From the NCBI GenBank assembly GCA_022538095.1, contig JAKYXN010000006.1, forward strand, positions 58,375 to 122,374: a DNA stretch of 64,000 bases, read 5' to 3'. Source of the DNA: Puniceicoccaceae bacterium K14. Its GTDB lineage: Bacteria > Verrucomicrobiota > Verrucomicrobiia > Opitutales > Opitutaceae. The notes beneath the pieces are model-generated. The model worked only from the letters and a program-made list of their open reading frames with translations, did not search any database and had not been told where the DNA came from. Positions within the stretch are counted from its first letter, which is position 1. Every line of letters starts with the position of its first letter. Position numbers and translations under genes: made by a program. Below are positions 9,431 through 19,419 of the stretch, in pieces.

Positions 9431-11032
9431 CTAAAACGGCAGTTTCGCACGCACCATTCCTACTAACTCTGAAGCTTCCTCATTTTTTAGTAGTAACAAT
9501 GCTCCAAAATACACACCCACTGCAAAAGGGATAAGGACAAATACTGCGATTACGGCTACGAGCCCAAGTTCTATGTCTGCTCTTGAGATAGCATGCTTCG
9601 CTCCGTAGAGTATCACACCCATAATAGACGCCGCCAACCCGCACTTGCTTATAGCCTTGAGAGCAGACGAGATATGCAAGTCTGGTTGAAATTTTCTCAA
9701 TGCAACATGCAAAAGTACAGCTTGAGCAAAGATCGTCAGGTTATTTGCGTACGCCAAACCAACGACTCCCCAAAGTCGCATAAATACAATTCCCAATACA
9801 AAATTCAAAACTAAAGCCACCGTTGCCACCTTCACCGGGGCCTTCATTTGCTTAAGTGAATACAAGGCTCTGGTTTCGATTGAAACGAACGATACGAAGG
9901 GCAAGCCCAAAGCGAAAGCAAACAACACTGGTTGCAAGCTAGCGGTCGCAGTCGCATCAAAACGTCCGCGCTCGAACAACAAACGGACAATTTCTTCGCC
10001 GAGTATTGCCAAACCAAGGGCCGACGGCAGGGCCATCATCGTAGAAAGCGTAATTCCCTTTCGGTAGGTTGAATGAAATTCATCAAACCTCTTTGCACTA
10101 ATCGCGGCGGTAAACGCAGGAAACACTACAGTCGATATCGCAATCGTGAATACGCCAACCGGAAGTTCTACCAAGCGATTCGCCAGGTACATCAGTGTCG
10201 CGCCTTCCTCATTCACTGAGTTGGCTAATACCCGCGAAACCATAATGTTTATTTGATACACCGCCGCCCCCATAATTCCAGGGACTGCCAATAGAAACAC
10301 TCTCCGGATTTCTGGCGAAAGTTCAAAATCTATCTTTGGCCGCCAACCCAATCGCCACAACGCAATAGCTGGCACAAGCAATTGAAGCGCCCCACCCACC
10401 AAAACGCCGGAGCAAAGCCAGCGCATTTGTTGCTCTAGATCACCACCGATTGACCACGCTCCTAATCCCAGAAACGCAAGGATACTCGCATTTAGCCAAA
10501 CGGCAGTCATCGCTGGAATGCCAAATACGCCTTTTAAGTTTAGGGCCGCCGAAATGATCGCCGCTACGCAGATAAACAAGATATAGGGAAACAGCACAAT
10601 ACCCAGCTCGGCCACCAACAGCCAGTTCTGCGACATACCCAGACTTCCCAAGTAAAGAAATCCTAAGGTCGCCAATACAATTAGCCCTGCACATAATACG
10701 GACAACCAACTGAGCGTTTTATTCATTAAAGAGAAGACTGCTGAATCTCCCCCTTTTTCCGCTTCATCACTCAAGCTCGGCATCAACGCCGCTGTCAAAA
10801 CTCCTTCGCCCAACAAACGACGAAAGAGATTCGGCAGAGTAAATGCAGTGATAAATGCCGAATTCCAAACACTCGTTCCAAAAACTGCGCTAGTCAGCAT
10901 GTCTCGCCCCAAGCCCAACACCCGAGACACCATGGTCAAGGATGAGACTACGCCTATGCGGGATAAGAGATTCGACATACGCCCCTTTTTCTCGATTCCC
11001 CCATTACGAGCAAGACATTTGGAGCGATTCAC
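9431..11032 (-). CDS. murJ: Lipid II flippase MurJ (MviN)
   Basis: A MOP-superfamily membrane protein with about 14 helices that flips lipid II to the periplasm for peptidoglycan synthesis. The N-terminal segment SRVLGLGRDMLTSAVFG and the NLFRRLLGEG segment are classic MurJ. Two starts are possible. The GTG at 11032 has an ideal AGGAG seven bases upstream and gives 533 residues with an 18-residue basic extension. The ATG at 10978 aligns with the E. coli N-terminus (515 residues) but has only a poorly spaced GGGG. The longer form is given because of its ribosome site. Confidence 0.93.
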   Translation of the reverse strand: MNRSKCLARNGGIEKKGRMSNLLSRIGVVSSLTMVSRVLGLGRDMLTSAVFGTSVWNSAFITAFTLPNLFRRLLGEGVLTAALMPSLSDEAEKGGDSAVFSLMNKTLSWLSVLCAGLIVLATLGFLYLGSLGMSQNWLLVAELGIVLFPYILFICVAAIISAALNLKGVFGIPAMTAVWLNASILAFLGLGAWSIGGDLEQQMRWLCSGVLVGGALQLLVPAIALWRLGWRPKIDFELSPEIRRVFLLAVPGIMGAAVYQINIMVSRVLANSVNEEGATLMYLANRLVELPVGVFTIAISTVVFPAFTAAISAKRFDEFHSTYRKGITLSTMMALPSALGLAILGEEIVRLLFERGRFDATATASLQPVLFAFALGLPFVSFVSIETRALYSLKQMKAPVKVATVALVLNFVLGIVFMRLWGVVGLAYANNLTIFAQAVLLHVALRKFQPDLHISSALKAISKCGLAASIMGVILYGAKHAISRADIELGLVAVIAVFVLIPFAVGVYFGALLLLKNEEASELVGMVRAKLPF

Positions 11033-11272
11033 AGGCTTTCTCCTTTCGTAAACAACTCAGCAATGACTCAGGAGTACAACACACAGCGATTGCGTTTCGG
11101 AAGTTGTTACGTCTATTATACCTCCTCAATCCTCGTTTTTTACATAAGGATCATTGACACCCCTCTAATTCTTCAAAATAGCATCCTCAATCAAGTAAAC
11201 GGAGTTCCAAGCAGTTAAATGAAACTTGGCGCAAAGTTGGCTGTTTAATTGGGGAAAACTGTTACACCCACC

Positions 11273-12310
11273 ATGAATCTAATCGAAAGCCTAATAGCAA
11301 AATTGCAAAGACATCCGAAACGTTTCGTTTTTCCGGATGGCAACGATGCACGCGTCCTTCAAGCAGCTCGACAAATCGTTTCTCGCGAAATGGGAGTCCC
11401 CATGCTGATCGGAGATCGCACCTCCATCAAAGACAAAGCCAGAAAACTGGGATTGGCTACTCAAGGAATGCGAATCATCGAAATTGAACGTAGCGATGAG
11501 CGCGAGCGATTCGCCCAAGAACTTTCATCCATGCCGCGCTACCATGAACTCTCTCCTGAGGAAATCGAAGGAATGGTTCTCGACCCCAATGTCTTCGCTT
11601 CATTGATGCTCCGATTTACTCAAGCAGAAGCTCTTATTTCAGGAGCCACCGGAAGGGCATCAAACATCCTCAGGCCACTCTTCAAAATTGTAGGTACAAA
11701 AGAAGGCGTCAAAACAGCTTCCTCCTTACTCATTTTAGACCTCGACGAAAAACAAGTCGGGATTGATGGGGCATTATTCATGGGAGATTGTGGTGTCATA
11801 CCAAACCCTACAGCCGATCAGCTTGCCGAAATCGCTATTTCCACAGCCAGCCTGGCTCACCACCTGACAAATTCCTCTCCTAAAGTAGCGCTTCTCAGTT
11901 ACGCCACTCATGGTAGAAGAAAGCGAGAGGATCTAACCAAAATTCGAGAAGCCAAAGACATCGTTTTAGCCAAAAAGGCCGACCTAGACTTTAAGATCGA
12001 AATCGAAGGTGAAATACAAGTCGACGCCGCGCTCGATCCAGCGACGGCCATTACCAAAGGCCTCGCAAACAACCCGGTTGCCGGCAAGGCAAACGTACTC
12101 ATATTTCCCGACCTAAACAGCGGCAACATCGCTTCCAAGCTCGTCCAAATTCTCACTGGAGCTAACACCTATGGACAGATAATCATGGGCCTCGACAAAC
12201 CAGCGGCTGAAATCAGCCGTGGAGCCAGTGCCCACGACATACTTGGAGCAGCCGCCATCGTCGGGTGCCAAGCTATCGACCGCAGCCTACTCTTTCATCC
12301 TACGACGTAA
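11273..12310 (+). CDS. pta: Phosphate acetyltransferase (PTA_PTB domain only)
   Basis: A 345-residue enzyme that converts acetyl-CoA and phosphate to acetyl phosphate and CoA. The whole protein is the PTA_PTB catalytic domain (FPDGNDARVLQAA, SGATGRASNILRPLF, FPDLNSGNIASKLVQ, GASAHDILGAA). The N-terminal P-loop and DRTGG regions of the long enterobacterial Pta are absent and are encoded by the next gene. The ATG at 11273 is used; a TTG at 11249 is also in frame. There is no acetate kinase in the window. Confidence 0.92.
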   Translation: MNLIESLIAKLQRHPKRFVFPDGNDARVLQAARQIVSREMGVPMLIGDRTSIKDKARKLGLATQGMRIIEIERSDERERFAQELSSMPRYHELSPEEIEGMVLDPNVFASLMLRFTQAEALISGATGRASNILRPLFKIVGTKEGVKTASSLLILDLDEKQVGIDGALFMGDCGVIPNPTADQLAEIAISTASLAHHLTNSSPKVALLSYATHGRRKREDLTKIREAKDIVLAKKADLDFKIEIEGEIQVDAALDPATAITKGLANNPVAGKANVLIFPDLNSGNIASKLVQILTGANTYGQIIMGLDKPAAEISRGASAHDILGAAAIVGCQAIDRSLLFHPTT

Positions 12311-12339
12311 CGCAAATTATATAACCCGTAATTCAAATA

Positions 12340-13470
12340 GTGAGCGACTTCCTAACCGCGCCCAAAAACCAATCGACTAAACGAATATTCGTCGCCGGCA
12401 CTCGGATGAACGACGGAAAAACGACCACCTGCCTCGGACTCTTTGCAGCCCTGCTTCAACAGTATGGCAGTGTCGGTTTTATCAAGCCGGTTGGACAACG
12501 GTTCGTTAAAATCGGTGGTCAGCTCATTGATGAAGATTCCGTCCTTTTGGATAAGATTTTTAACGTCAACGCTCCCATCGACAGCATGAGCCCAATCGCC
12601 ATCGATGGCACCTTCACTCGAAGGTATTTAGAAAACCCGGAACAAACACTGCAAAAACTTACCGATAAGGTTTGCCGTGCCTTCGACAGGGCCTCCTTCG
12701 GAATGGACTTCACTCTTATTGAAGGAAGCGGTCACGCCGGAGTGGGCTCAGTGTTCGATATGTCAAACGCACGCGTTGCAAAAATCCTCAATGCGAAAGC
12801 CATCATCGTCAGTCGCGGAGGCATCGGCCAACCCTTGGACGAAATTGCGATGAATAAGGCCCTTTTTGACAAAGAAGGCGTCGAGGTAATCGGAGCAATT
12901 ATCAACAAAGTCCAAATCGATAAAATTGACCTCGTTCGCAAGTACACGACCCTCGGGTTGAAAAAACTCGGAATCCCACTTCTAGGTCTACTTCCCGAGC
13001 GCAAAGTACTCACTTCGCCCAATCTCCTACAAGTCGCAGACAAAATCAAAGGCGAATGGTTGAATGGTAAAAATGAGTCCGGCACACGCCGTATCAATAA
13101 AATCATTATTGGAGCCATGACAGCGACAAGTATCCTAGACTCAGTCGCTCCTGGCACACTCCTTATCACTCCAGGCGACCGCGAAGACATCATCATGGCC
13201 GTCCTCTCGTTCTCCGCATCTCGTGGTGACAATTCTGTAGCAGGCATCGTTCTTACACGAGGCATCGTACCCCATCCACGCTTGCGCGAAATGATAGGCG
13301 AAAGTTCGATCCCTATTATCATTGCTAAAGATGACAGCTACACCGTCGCTTCGAATATCCATAGCATGACCGTGAAAACACAACCGCAAGACGAAGATAA
13401 AATACCTGTAATCAAAAAACTGACACAAGAAAACCTCGACCTGGACCTACTCCACAAGTCGATGCAATAA
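12340..13470 (+). CDS. P-loop / DRTGG domain protein, homologous to the N-terminal half of long Pta
   Basis: A 376-residue cytoplasmic protein. Residues 17-45 (FVAGTRMNDGKTTTCLGL) are a BioD/CobB-like P-loop. The segment 230-340 resembles the DRTGG domain. Together they match the region that precedes the catalytic domain in E. coli Pta, where it takes part in allosteric control. Here it is a separate gene starting with GTG 29 bases after pta, so it is likely a partner or regulator of the phosphotransacetylase. A stand-alone dethiobiotin synthase is unlikely because of the DRTGG half and the neighbour. Confidence 0.8.
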   Translation: MSDFLTAPKNQSTKRIFVAGTRMNDGKTTTCLGLFAALLQQYGSVGFIKPVGQRFVKIGGQLIDEDSVLLDKIFNVNAPIDSMSPIAIDGTFTRRYLENPEQTLQKLTDKVCRAFDRASFGMDFTLIEGSGHAGVGSVFDMSNARVAKILNAKAIIVSRGGIGQPLDEIAMNKALFDKEGVEVIGAIINKVQIDKIDLVRKYTTLGLKKLGIPLLGLLPERKVLTSPNLLQVADKIKGEWLNGKNESGTRRINKIIIGAMTATSILDSVAPGTLLITPGDREDIIMAVLSFSASRGDNSVAGIVLTRGIVPHPRLREMIGESSIPIIIAKDDSYTVASNIHSMTVKTQPQDEDKIPVIKKLTQENLDLDLLHKSMQ

Positions 13471-13488
13471 AAGAGATAATAACGCGAC

Positions 13489-13503
13489 TCACCTAGTAGG
13501 TGA
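13489..13503. terminator. Short hairpin between convergent genes
   Basis: TCACCTA and TAGGTGA form a perfect seven-base stem around one base, 19 bases after the DRTGG gene and 15 before the stop of the convergent gene. There is no long T run on either strand, so termination is only suggested by position. Confidence 0.35.
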
Positions 13504-13517
13504 ACCGTGCTTTAATT

Positions 13518-14177
13518 CTAACTCTTCTCCCCTATCATTAGGGTCAGGTTGCCTGCTCCTGGAGCGGCCTCGGTAATATTTTTCCACCCAAGCACGAGCT
13601 TTTCTGGATGAGGAGCTTGGCTCAGCGATTTCGTTAATACTGACCCGATGATACCTCCGACCAATGGTACCCGAAACGAATTGATATACAATTTATCCGT
13701 TTTGAAAACAGGCCCCGAGTCATTCACACCAAAGTGGCCATGCATTTGAAAGGTCATCTCAAAATTTTGACCGCTTGGATCCACTAATACCGGCAAGCCT
13801 AGGACTGCTCCTTCATTCAAAAACTTGAAATTGGGCGACTTCATGAGGACATTGCTCTCCGCCGAAGAATCACTGGCAAATTGGGATAAGTAGTAATTTA
13901 CATCCCCCTCAGCTAAGACAATTTCACCATTCAACTGGTTTTCGATACGACTGACCGTCTTTTTCAGGTTATCAGACTCTGTGCCTGATACGACACCCGA
14001 AACGTAATTGACCTGCAAATCCGCCAAACTCTTTTTCCCTGAATTACTTGAAACTCGAGAGACCGGCGTCGACATCAAAATTGATACTGCTAAGCACCCG
14101 CCTAAAACGCAGCCACTCAACGCAGTGAGAACTAAACCAATAGTCTTGGGTTCTTTGAATTTCTCGTTCTTTGCCAT
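13518..14177 (-). CDS. Membrane-anchored protein of unknown function
   Basis: A 219-residue protein that I do not recognise. Residues about 13-36 form one hydrophobic helix with a GCVLGGCLA stretch that could act as an uncleaved anchor or an atypical lipobox. The rest is soluble and mixed alpha/beta and would lie in the periplasm. It follows the DUF4013 membrane protein gene after 30 bases on the same strand, so the two are probably co-transcribed. No catalytic motif is visible. Confidence 0.75.
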   Translation of the reverse strand: MAKNEKFKEPKTIGLVLTALSGCVLGGCLAVSILMSTPVSRVSSNSGKKSLADLQVNYVSGVVSGTESDNLKKTVSRIENQLNGEIVLAEGDVNYYLSQFASDSSAESNVLMKSPNFKFLNEGAVLGLPVLVDPSGQNFEMTFQMHGHFGVNDSGPVFKTDKLYINSFRVPLVGGIIGSVLTKSLSQAPHPEKLVLGWKNITEAAPGAGNLTLMIGEKS

Positions 14178-14207
14178 AGTTCGTCTGGATTCCGATAATT
14201 TAAAGGC

Positions 14208-14786
14208 TTATTGGCTTTCGAGCCCTTTGAACACGCTTGCCATTACATAGAAATATATAACGCCCCCAAAGAAGAAAACAAAAGGCAATATTACCCAAGC
14301 TAGCCAGACCAAGCCCACAAAAGCCAAGGTTGGGGCCGCATAATTGATCAAGCCATTCTTGAGCATGATCGCCAAAGCATCGAAATTAAAGCAGTCCTTA
14401 AAATCTTCTCGGACTAAGTAGAGGTACAGAGCTGCACTGCTCAACGGTCCAATTAGAAAAATCACCGGTATAAACGGCAAGCGTGCGAGGAAAGAATCAG
14501 AAGGCACAATTAGAGTCGCCAAAGCTACTAACGCCAACGGAAGCCCTACAAAGACAACGCCAATCAGAAAAAACTTTAGCCCATCGATAAACAAGTTTTT
14601 CCAGTCTCCCCATTCTGGAAGTCGAAAAGCTGCTCCTCGCTTTGCGTCAGCAAACAAGCGGTAAAGGTAGCCCATCGCCAGAATGTTAACAATCGGGATC
14701 AAGGTTATGAAACCGCCAATTATTACTTTTTTTCCCCAATTAGAATCGGAAAAGAGTTTTTTAGATACTTGCTCGATTGTCTGCAT
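14208..14786 (-). CDS. DUF4013-like integral membrane protein
   Basis: A 192-residue protein with four to five membrane helices. The N-terminal part (IIGGFITLIPIVNILAMGYLYRL) followed by a basic stretch and LPEW matches the DUF4013 family of unknown function. It is divergent from the prenyl synthase gene (47-bp gap) and upstream of the anchored protein at 13518. A membrane-stress or transport role is possible but unsupported. Confidence 0.78.
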   Translation of the reverse strand: MQTIEQVSKKLFSDSNWGKKVIIGGFITLIPIVNILAMGYLYRLFADAKRGAAFRLPEWGDWKNLFIDGLKFFLIGVVFVGLPLALVALATLIVPSDSFLARLPFIPVIFLIGPLSSAALYLYLVREDFKDCFNFDALAIMLKNGLINYAAPTLAFVGLVWLAWVILPFVFFFGGVIYFYVMASVFKGLESQ

Positions 14787-14833
14787 TACGAATGCTAGTG
14801 GTCAGATTTTAAAACCACATTTGCACATTTCGC

Positions 14834-15712
14834 ATGGAGTTCAAAGAGAAACTGCGCCGATACCAAGATCTAACCGAATCGGCTATTGATAAACTGCTTC
14901 CACCAGCAAGCACCCGTCCTAGCCTCATTCACGAAGCCATGCGCTACAGCATGCAAGCAGGCGGGAAACGACTGCGTCCGGTGCTCGCATTAGCCACCTG
15001 TGAACTCTTTGGGAAGCTCGAAACAGCTATCCCTGCCGCCATATCGCTTGAGTGCATTCACACTTACTCCCTCATCCATGACGACCTTCCTGCACTAGAC
15101 AATGCGGACCTACGACGCGGCCTTGCTACCTGTCATAAAAAATTCGATGAATCGACCGCAATTCTCGCTGGCGATGCCCTCTTAACCTACGCATTCCAGC
15201 TACTTTCTAAATCATACGCGCATACTCCTGAACTCGCAGTGAAACTCCTCGCTCTCCTATCCGACACAGCAGGGAGCGAAAAATTGATCGGCGGCCAGGT
15301 AGAGGACATTTTAGGCGAAACACGTTCTCTCGATGCAGGTGAACTCGAATTCATCCACAAAAATAAGACATCTGCACTCATCGAAGCATCTCTTCTGATG
15401 GGTGCCCTAGTCGGAAATGCCAACCAAGAACAGCTCGACCTGATCCGTAGCTATGGCAAAAAAATCGGGCTCAGTTTTCAAGTCACCGATGATATTCTCG
15501 ACGCAACCAGTGATTCTGAAACACTTGGTAAAGACGTTGGAAACGATGCTGCTCTCAACAAGACCACTTATATCACTCTCTACGGTCTAGAAAAATCTCG
15601 CCAGATCGCCACTGAACTCACCCAAGATGCCATAGCAATCTGCAAAACCTTGCCGGGGGATACTACTTTTCTCGAGGGACTGGCAAACTACTTGGACAAA
15701 CGGATAAATTAG
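14834..15712 (+). CDS. ispA: Short-chain polyprenyl diphosphate synthase (FPP/GGPP synthase type)
   Basis: A 292-residue class I prenyltransferase that condenses IPP with DMAPP/GPP. The first aspartate motif is HDDLPALDNADLRRG (residues 82-96) with the two-residue insertion typical of bacterial type II FPP synthases. The second is DDILD near residue 217. GGKRLRP near residue 43 binds IPP. The product is likely farnesyl or geranylgeranyl diphosphate for undecaprenyl, quinone or carotenoid synthesis. A glycosyltransferase gene follows after 18 bases. Confidence 0.9.
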   Translation: MEFKEKLRRYQDLTESAIDKLLPPASTRPSLIHEAMRYSMQAGGKRLRPVLALATCELFGKLETAIPAAISLECIHTYSLIHDDLPALDNADLRRGLATCHKKFDESTAILAGDALLTYAFQLLSKSYAHTPELAVKLLALLSDTAGSEKLIGGQVEDILGETRSLDAGELEFIHKNKTSALIEASLLMGALVGNANQEQLDLIRSYGKKIGLSFQVTDDILDATSDSETLGKDVGNDAALNKTTYITLYGLEKSRQIATELTQDAIAICKTLPGDTTFLEGLANYLDKRIN

Positions 15713-15730
15713 TCCGACCACAATTCATTC

Positions 15731-16918
15731 ATGATTCTGCTAGACGTATCTCACACTTGCCATACGGCCAGCCAAAGTGGAATCCAACAGGTTTGCCGGA
15801 ATTTGTTCGCTGAATTGTCCGAAAACCATCCTGTCCTTCCCATTGTATACGACCCCTACGCTAAGCGTTTTCGTGAATTGGACCTCAATGAGCAATCGCT
15901 TCTAAAGCTTGAAAAGGGAAAACTAGCCAACAACGGGCGAGGCTCGAAATGGTCTTTCAAACAAAAGCTCCGTGGTCGATTTATTCGCTTCAAATCCAAT
16001 GACTTCTTTGCCCTCCATGGTGAAGTGGACGCAATTTTGGCTCCAGAAATACTGTCGCCGAAAATCCCTATCGAAGCCTACTTAAGCTTAAAAGCAAAGA
16101 CTGGCGGCAAGCTCCTCGCAGTTTTCCATGATGCAATCGCCCTGCGAATGCCGAAGATCACGCCCAAGAAAACCGTCGAATACTTTCCGAAATATCTGAC
16201 GAACTTGGCAAAATTTGATGCGATCGCAGCTGTTTCTCAATCATCCAAAGACGATCTCCTTCATTTTTGGAAAGAGCTGAGGATCGAAGAAACACCTTCT
16301 GTTTCATCAATTCCACTTGGGATCAATTTACCTGATTTAGCCAAACCGATCGACGTTCCCGAACCTCAAGAAGAAATCGTCGACCACAAGGTTCTCTTTG
16401 TCGGATCTGTCGAAGGGCGTAAAAATCACCTCGAAGCGCTCAAAGCAGCCGAGGCGCTATGGAAGCAAAACCATTCCTTCGAACTCACACTCGTAGGAGG
16501 TTCGGTCCAAGAAACAGCATCCGGAGCCCTCAAGCTTATCAAAGAGTTAATCGCAGCCGGACGACCACTAAATTGGCTCGGACCAGTCGATGATGAAACA
16601 CTCGCCAAAGCCTACGAAGAATGTACCTTTACGCTCTATCCTTCTCTCTTTGAAGGCTTTGGATTACCTCCCTTAGAAAGCATTAGCTACGGAAAACCGT
16701 GTGTTTGTTCCGATCAAGGCGGTTTAGTGGACACTGTTCAAGATGGCGGCTGCCACGTTATCAATGGTACTTCTTCCCACGATATTGCGATTGCTTTAAG
16801 GAAAATTTTTGAGAATTCCGAACTTTATCGAGATCTCCTGTCTCAAGCAAAAGATCGACCAGTGCGCACTTGGAAGCAGTATTCTGAAAATGTTCATCAG
16901 TGGCTTGTAAATTGCTAA
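15731..16918 (+). CDS. GT4-type glycosyltransferase
   Basis: A 395-residue GT-B enzyme. The C-terminal half holds FVGSVEGRKNHLEAL (nucleotide-sugar domain) and SLFEGFGLPPLES, the E-x7-E donor motif. The N-terminus (LLDVSHTCHTASQSGIQQV) resembles that of the gene at 18259-19356, so the two are likely paralogues flanking the SPT-like gene. The donor and acceptor are unknown; the neighbours suggest a lipid or envelope polysaccharide. Confidence 0.88.
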   Translation: MILLDVSHTCHTASQSGIQQVCRNLFAELSENHPVLPIVYDPYAKRFRELDLNEQSLLKLEKGKLANNGRGSKWSFKQKLRGRFIRFKSNDFFALHGEVDAILAPEILSPKIPIEAYLSLKAKTGGKLLAVFHDAIALRMPKITPKKTVEYFPKYLTNLAKFDAIAAVSQSSKDDLLHFWKELRIEETPSVSSIPLGINLPDLAKPIDVPEPQEEIVDHKVLFVGSVEGRKNHLEALKAAEALWKQNHSFELTLVGGSVQETASGALKLIKELIAAGRPLNWLGPVDDETLAKAYEECTFTLYPSLFEGFGLPPLESISYGKPCVCSDQGGLVDTVQDGGCHVINGTSSHDIAIALRKIFENSELYRDLLSQAKDRPVRTWKQYSENVHQWLVNC

Positions 16919-17062
16919 CACTGGCAACTTAGCAGGAAAAATATGGCAATTCGGATAATTAAATGTAACCCAAGAGAGGTTCCCAGTGTAGAATTCTCTT
17001 GCCCAACAGGTTAATACGCGGCGATTCTCTGCCGTAATTAGCTTATATTTATAAACTATAAA

Positions 17063-18262
17063 ATGATTCGCTCACTCTTCAAAAACAAAACTCGCACGCC
17101 TATCCATGAGCGGATCCAGAGCGATAGCTTCACTAAGTTACGTAACAAGTACGATCTCTACTACCACATCGTTGAATCCCAAAAAGGGAGTCGTGTTACC
17201 GTAGAAGGCAAAGAGCTACTAATGCTCGCCAGCAACGAATACCTCGGACTTTCCGATCACCCCAAGGTCATCGAAGCAGGACAAAAAGCGTTAAAAAAAT
17301 GGGGCAGTGGCACAATGGGCGCCCGCTCAGCCAATGGCGGCCGAGCCTTTCACCGCGAATTAGAAGAACGTTTAGCAAATTATCTAGGAAAAGAAGCCTG
17401 TCACGTCTCCGCTGCCGGCTACCTATCTTGCATGGCCAGCGTCGCTGGGTTTACGCAACGTGGCGACACTATCTTGGTGGACAAAAACATGCACTCCAGT
17501 GTTTGGGACGGCATTCGTCTCTCAATGGCAGATGTCGAACGTTTTAGTCACAACAGCCCCGATCACCTTCGCTCTCTACTCGACCAACTTCCAATGAGTA
17601 GTCCCAAAGTCATTTCGATCGAAGGCGTTTACTCCATGGAAGGGCACATCTGTAAATTGCCAGAATTCGTCGAAATCGCGAAGCAATACAATTGCTTCCT
17701 TGTCATGGACGACGCTCACGGCCTAGGCGTTCTAGGAAATGCTGGGCGTGGCACAGCTGACCATTTTAATCTCACATCGGATGTAGACATCATCGCAGGC
17801 AGCCTTTCCAAGGCCCTCGCTAGCACAGGTGGGTATATTGCAGGCGATGCCGCTTCAATCGAATATCTACGCACGCACTCGAAGCAAACGATTTTCAGTG
17901 CCGCAATTAGCCCAAGCCAAGCAGCCTGCGCCTTAGCAGCATTGGACATCATCGAAAGCGACCCCAGCTACATCCAGAGACTTTGGAGCAATACGGAACG
18001 CTACAAAAATCTTCTCGAGAGCTTAAAGCTCGATATTTGGGAAAGCGAAACACCTGCGGTTCCAATCGTTTTAGGAACTAAGGAAAAAGCATACTACTTC
18101 TGGAAAAGCCTTTGGGAAAAAGGCATTTTCACCGTAATCTCCACCGCACCTGGCGTTCCTCCTGGAAAAGACCTCGTTCGTACCGCGATTTCTGCACGTC
18201 ACAACGATAAAGATTTCGAGTTAATCGAAGCGGCCTTTAGCTACGCCGCTAGCAAGCTTTAG
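17063..18262 (+). CDS. PLP-dependent alpha-oxoamine synthase, serine palmitoyltransferase-like
   Basis: A 399-residue fold-type I PLP enzyme that condenses an amino acid with an acyl-CoA or acyl-ACP. GSGTMGARSANGG, DDAHGLGVLG and GSLSKALAS (Schiff-base lysine near residue 247) define the family, which holds BioF, KBL and SPT. The HFN...DVDIIAGSLSKALASTGGYIAGD stretch and the PPGKDLVRTAISARH C-terminus look closer to bacterial SPT than to BioF. There are no biotin genes nearby; an SDR and lipid-type glycosyltransferases are. The SPT assignment is inference; BioF or KBL remain possible. The gene ends in a four-base convergent overlap with the next gene. Confidence 0.8.
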   Translation: MIRSLFKNKTRTPIHERIQSDSFTKLRNKYDLYYHIVESQKGSRVTVEGKELLMLASNEYLGLSDHPKVIEAGQKALKKWGSGTMGARSANGGRAFHRELEERLANYLGKEACHVSAAGYLSCMASVAGFTQRGDTILVDKNMHSSVWDGIRLSMADVERFSHNSPDHLRSLLDQLPMSSPKVISIEGVYSMEGHICKLPEFVEIAKQYNCFLVMDDAHGLGVLGNAGRGTADHFNLTSDVDIIAGSLSKALASTGGYIAGDAASIEYLRTHSKQTIFSAAISPSQAACALAALDIIESDPSYIQRLWSNTERYKNLLESLKLDIWESETPAVPIVLGTKEKAYYFWKSLWEKGIFTVISTAPGVPPGKDLVRTAISARHNDKDFELIEAAFSYAASKL

Positions 18263-19356
18263 CAACTCACCTGATCCGAAGGAACCCAACCTAAGGAATC
18301 TAAGATCACTTTTGCCGTAGCTGACCATAGAGGAAGCATTTCACCTTGAATACTTCCTCTGAGAATTTCTAGCTGATCACGCTTATTAATGAGCTCCCTC
18401 AGTTCTGATACAAGCGAGTCAAGGTCGCCCCTTTGAAACAAGCGACAACCGCCGAAGCGAGCATTCTCCTTAACCGGCTCCAAATCGCTGCTTAAAACCG
18501 GAAGACCTTGCCAAAGGGCCTCTAAGACAGGCAATCCACAGCCCTCGGCTCTCGAACAAAAGACCAACAGATCCGTCTTTTCCACCAACGAACTCAAGCC
18601 GCTATCGTCTATTGCTCCATGCAACTTGATGGGTACTCCCCCTTTAACTGCGACCTTTATCTGCTTTTCCAAATCCTTACCGAAATACGGATTCGTGCGT
18701 CCCACAACGTGAAGGTCAAATTCCAGCCCTTCTCCCTGCAATTGCTCACACGCTTTCAAAAGCAAATCTTGCCCTTTGCGTCGTTCCAAAATTCCAAGGC
18801 ACAGTAACTGCAGACGCTCGTTACTCGTTTCACGTGGCTCGCGTTTCTCAGACATAAACCCATTGCAGCCCAGCTGCAACGACTTCACCGACGGGGCATA
18901 CTCATAGCCCAACCACTCCCAATACTCCTCCAAAAGCATGGAGCTCGACTTCGATACCGCGAAAACGCCATCGAACAAAGATAGCATTTTCATGTAACTT
19001 GGGTGCCTTTGCACACTGTGCGGCCATGAAAACTCCGGAAATTGCAGTGGAATCGCGTCGTGAAAGATTGCATACGAGCGACACACGTCGCTGGCCAAAA
19101 ACTCCTCAATTCCTGGTCTCTCAAATTCGCAAAAAAGCTCACCTGTTAAAAGCACATCACCCGACTCAACCTCGAAACCCTTATTTTTTTTCTCAGCTGG
19201 GATAAATTTTCGTTTTCCCTCTTTCCAGCGAACATCGACCAATCGATCACCCAGCTTTTCTCGCAACTCCCGTCTCAAGCACTCTGATACACGCGTTAAG
19301 CCAGATTTATGGCTTTGACGAGAGGCTTTCGTAATATCGAAAAGGATTCGGTTCAT
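18259..19356 (-). CDS. GT4-type glycosyltransferase
   Basis: A 365-residue GT-B enzyme related to the gene at 15731. Its N-terminus (ILFDITKASRQSHKSGLTRV) matches the same subfamily. The second domain has LGILERRKGQDLLL and CSRAEGCGLPVLEAL with the E-x7-E donor motif. It is the last gene of a minus-strand run (recN, SDR, GT28-like, GT4, GT4) and meets the SPT-like gene tail to tail. Confidence 0.87.
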   Translation of the reverse strand: MNRILFDITKASRQSHKSGLTRVSECLRRELREKLGDRLVDVRWKEGKRKFIPAEKKNKGFEVESGDVLLTGELFCEFERPGIEEFLASDVCRSYAIFHDAIPLQFPEFSWPHSVQRHPSYMKMLSLFDGVFAVSKSSSMLLEEYWEWLGYEYAPSVKSLQLGCNGFMSEKREPRETSNERLQLLCLGILERRKGQDLLLKACEQLQGEGLEFDLHVVGRTNPYFGKDLEKQIKVAVKGGVPIKLHGAIDDSGLSSLVEKTDLLVFCSRAEGCGLPVLEALWQGLPVLSSDLEPVKENARFGGCRLFQRGDLDSLVSELRELINKRDQLEILRGSIQGEMLPLWSATAKVILDSLGWVPSDQVSC

Positions 19357-19419
19357 ATTATGAATTTCGCTGTATCTTAGCCATGCATAAATAGTTAAGT
19401 CCTCAGATTTAGCAATTTA

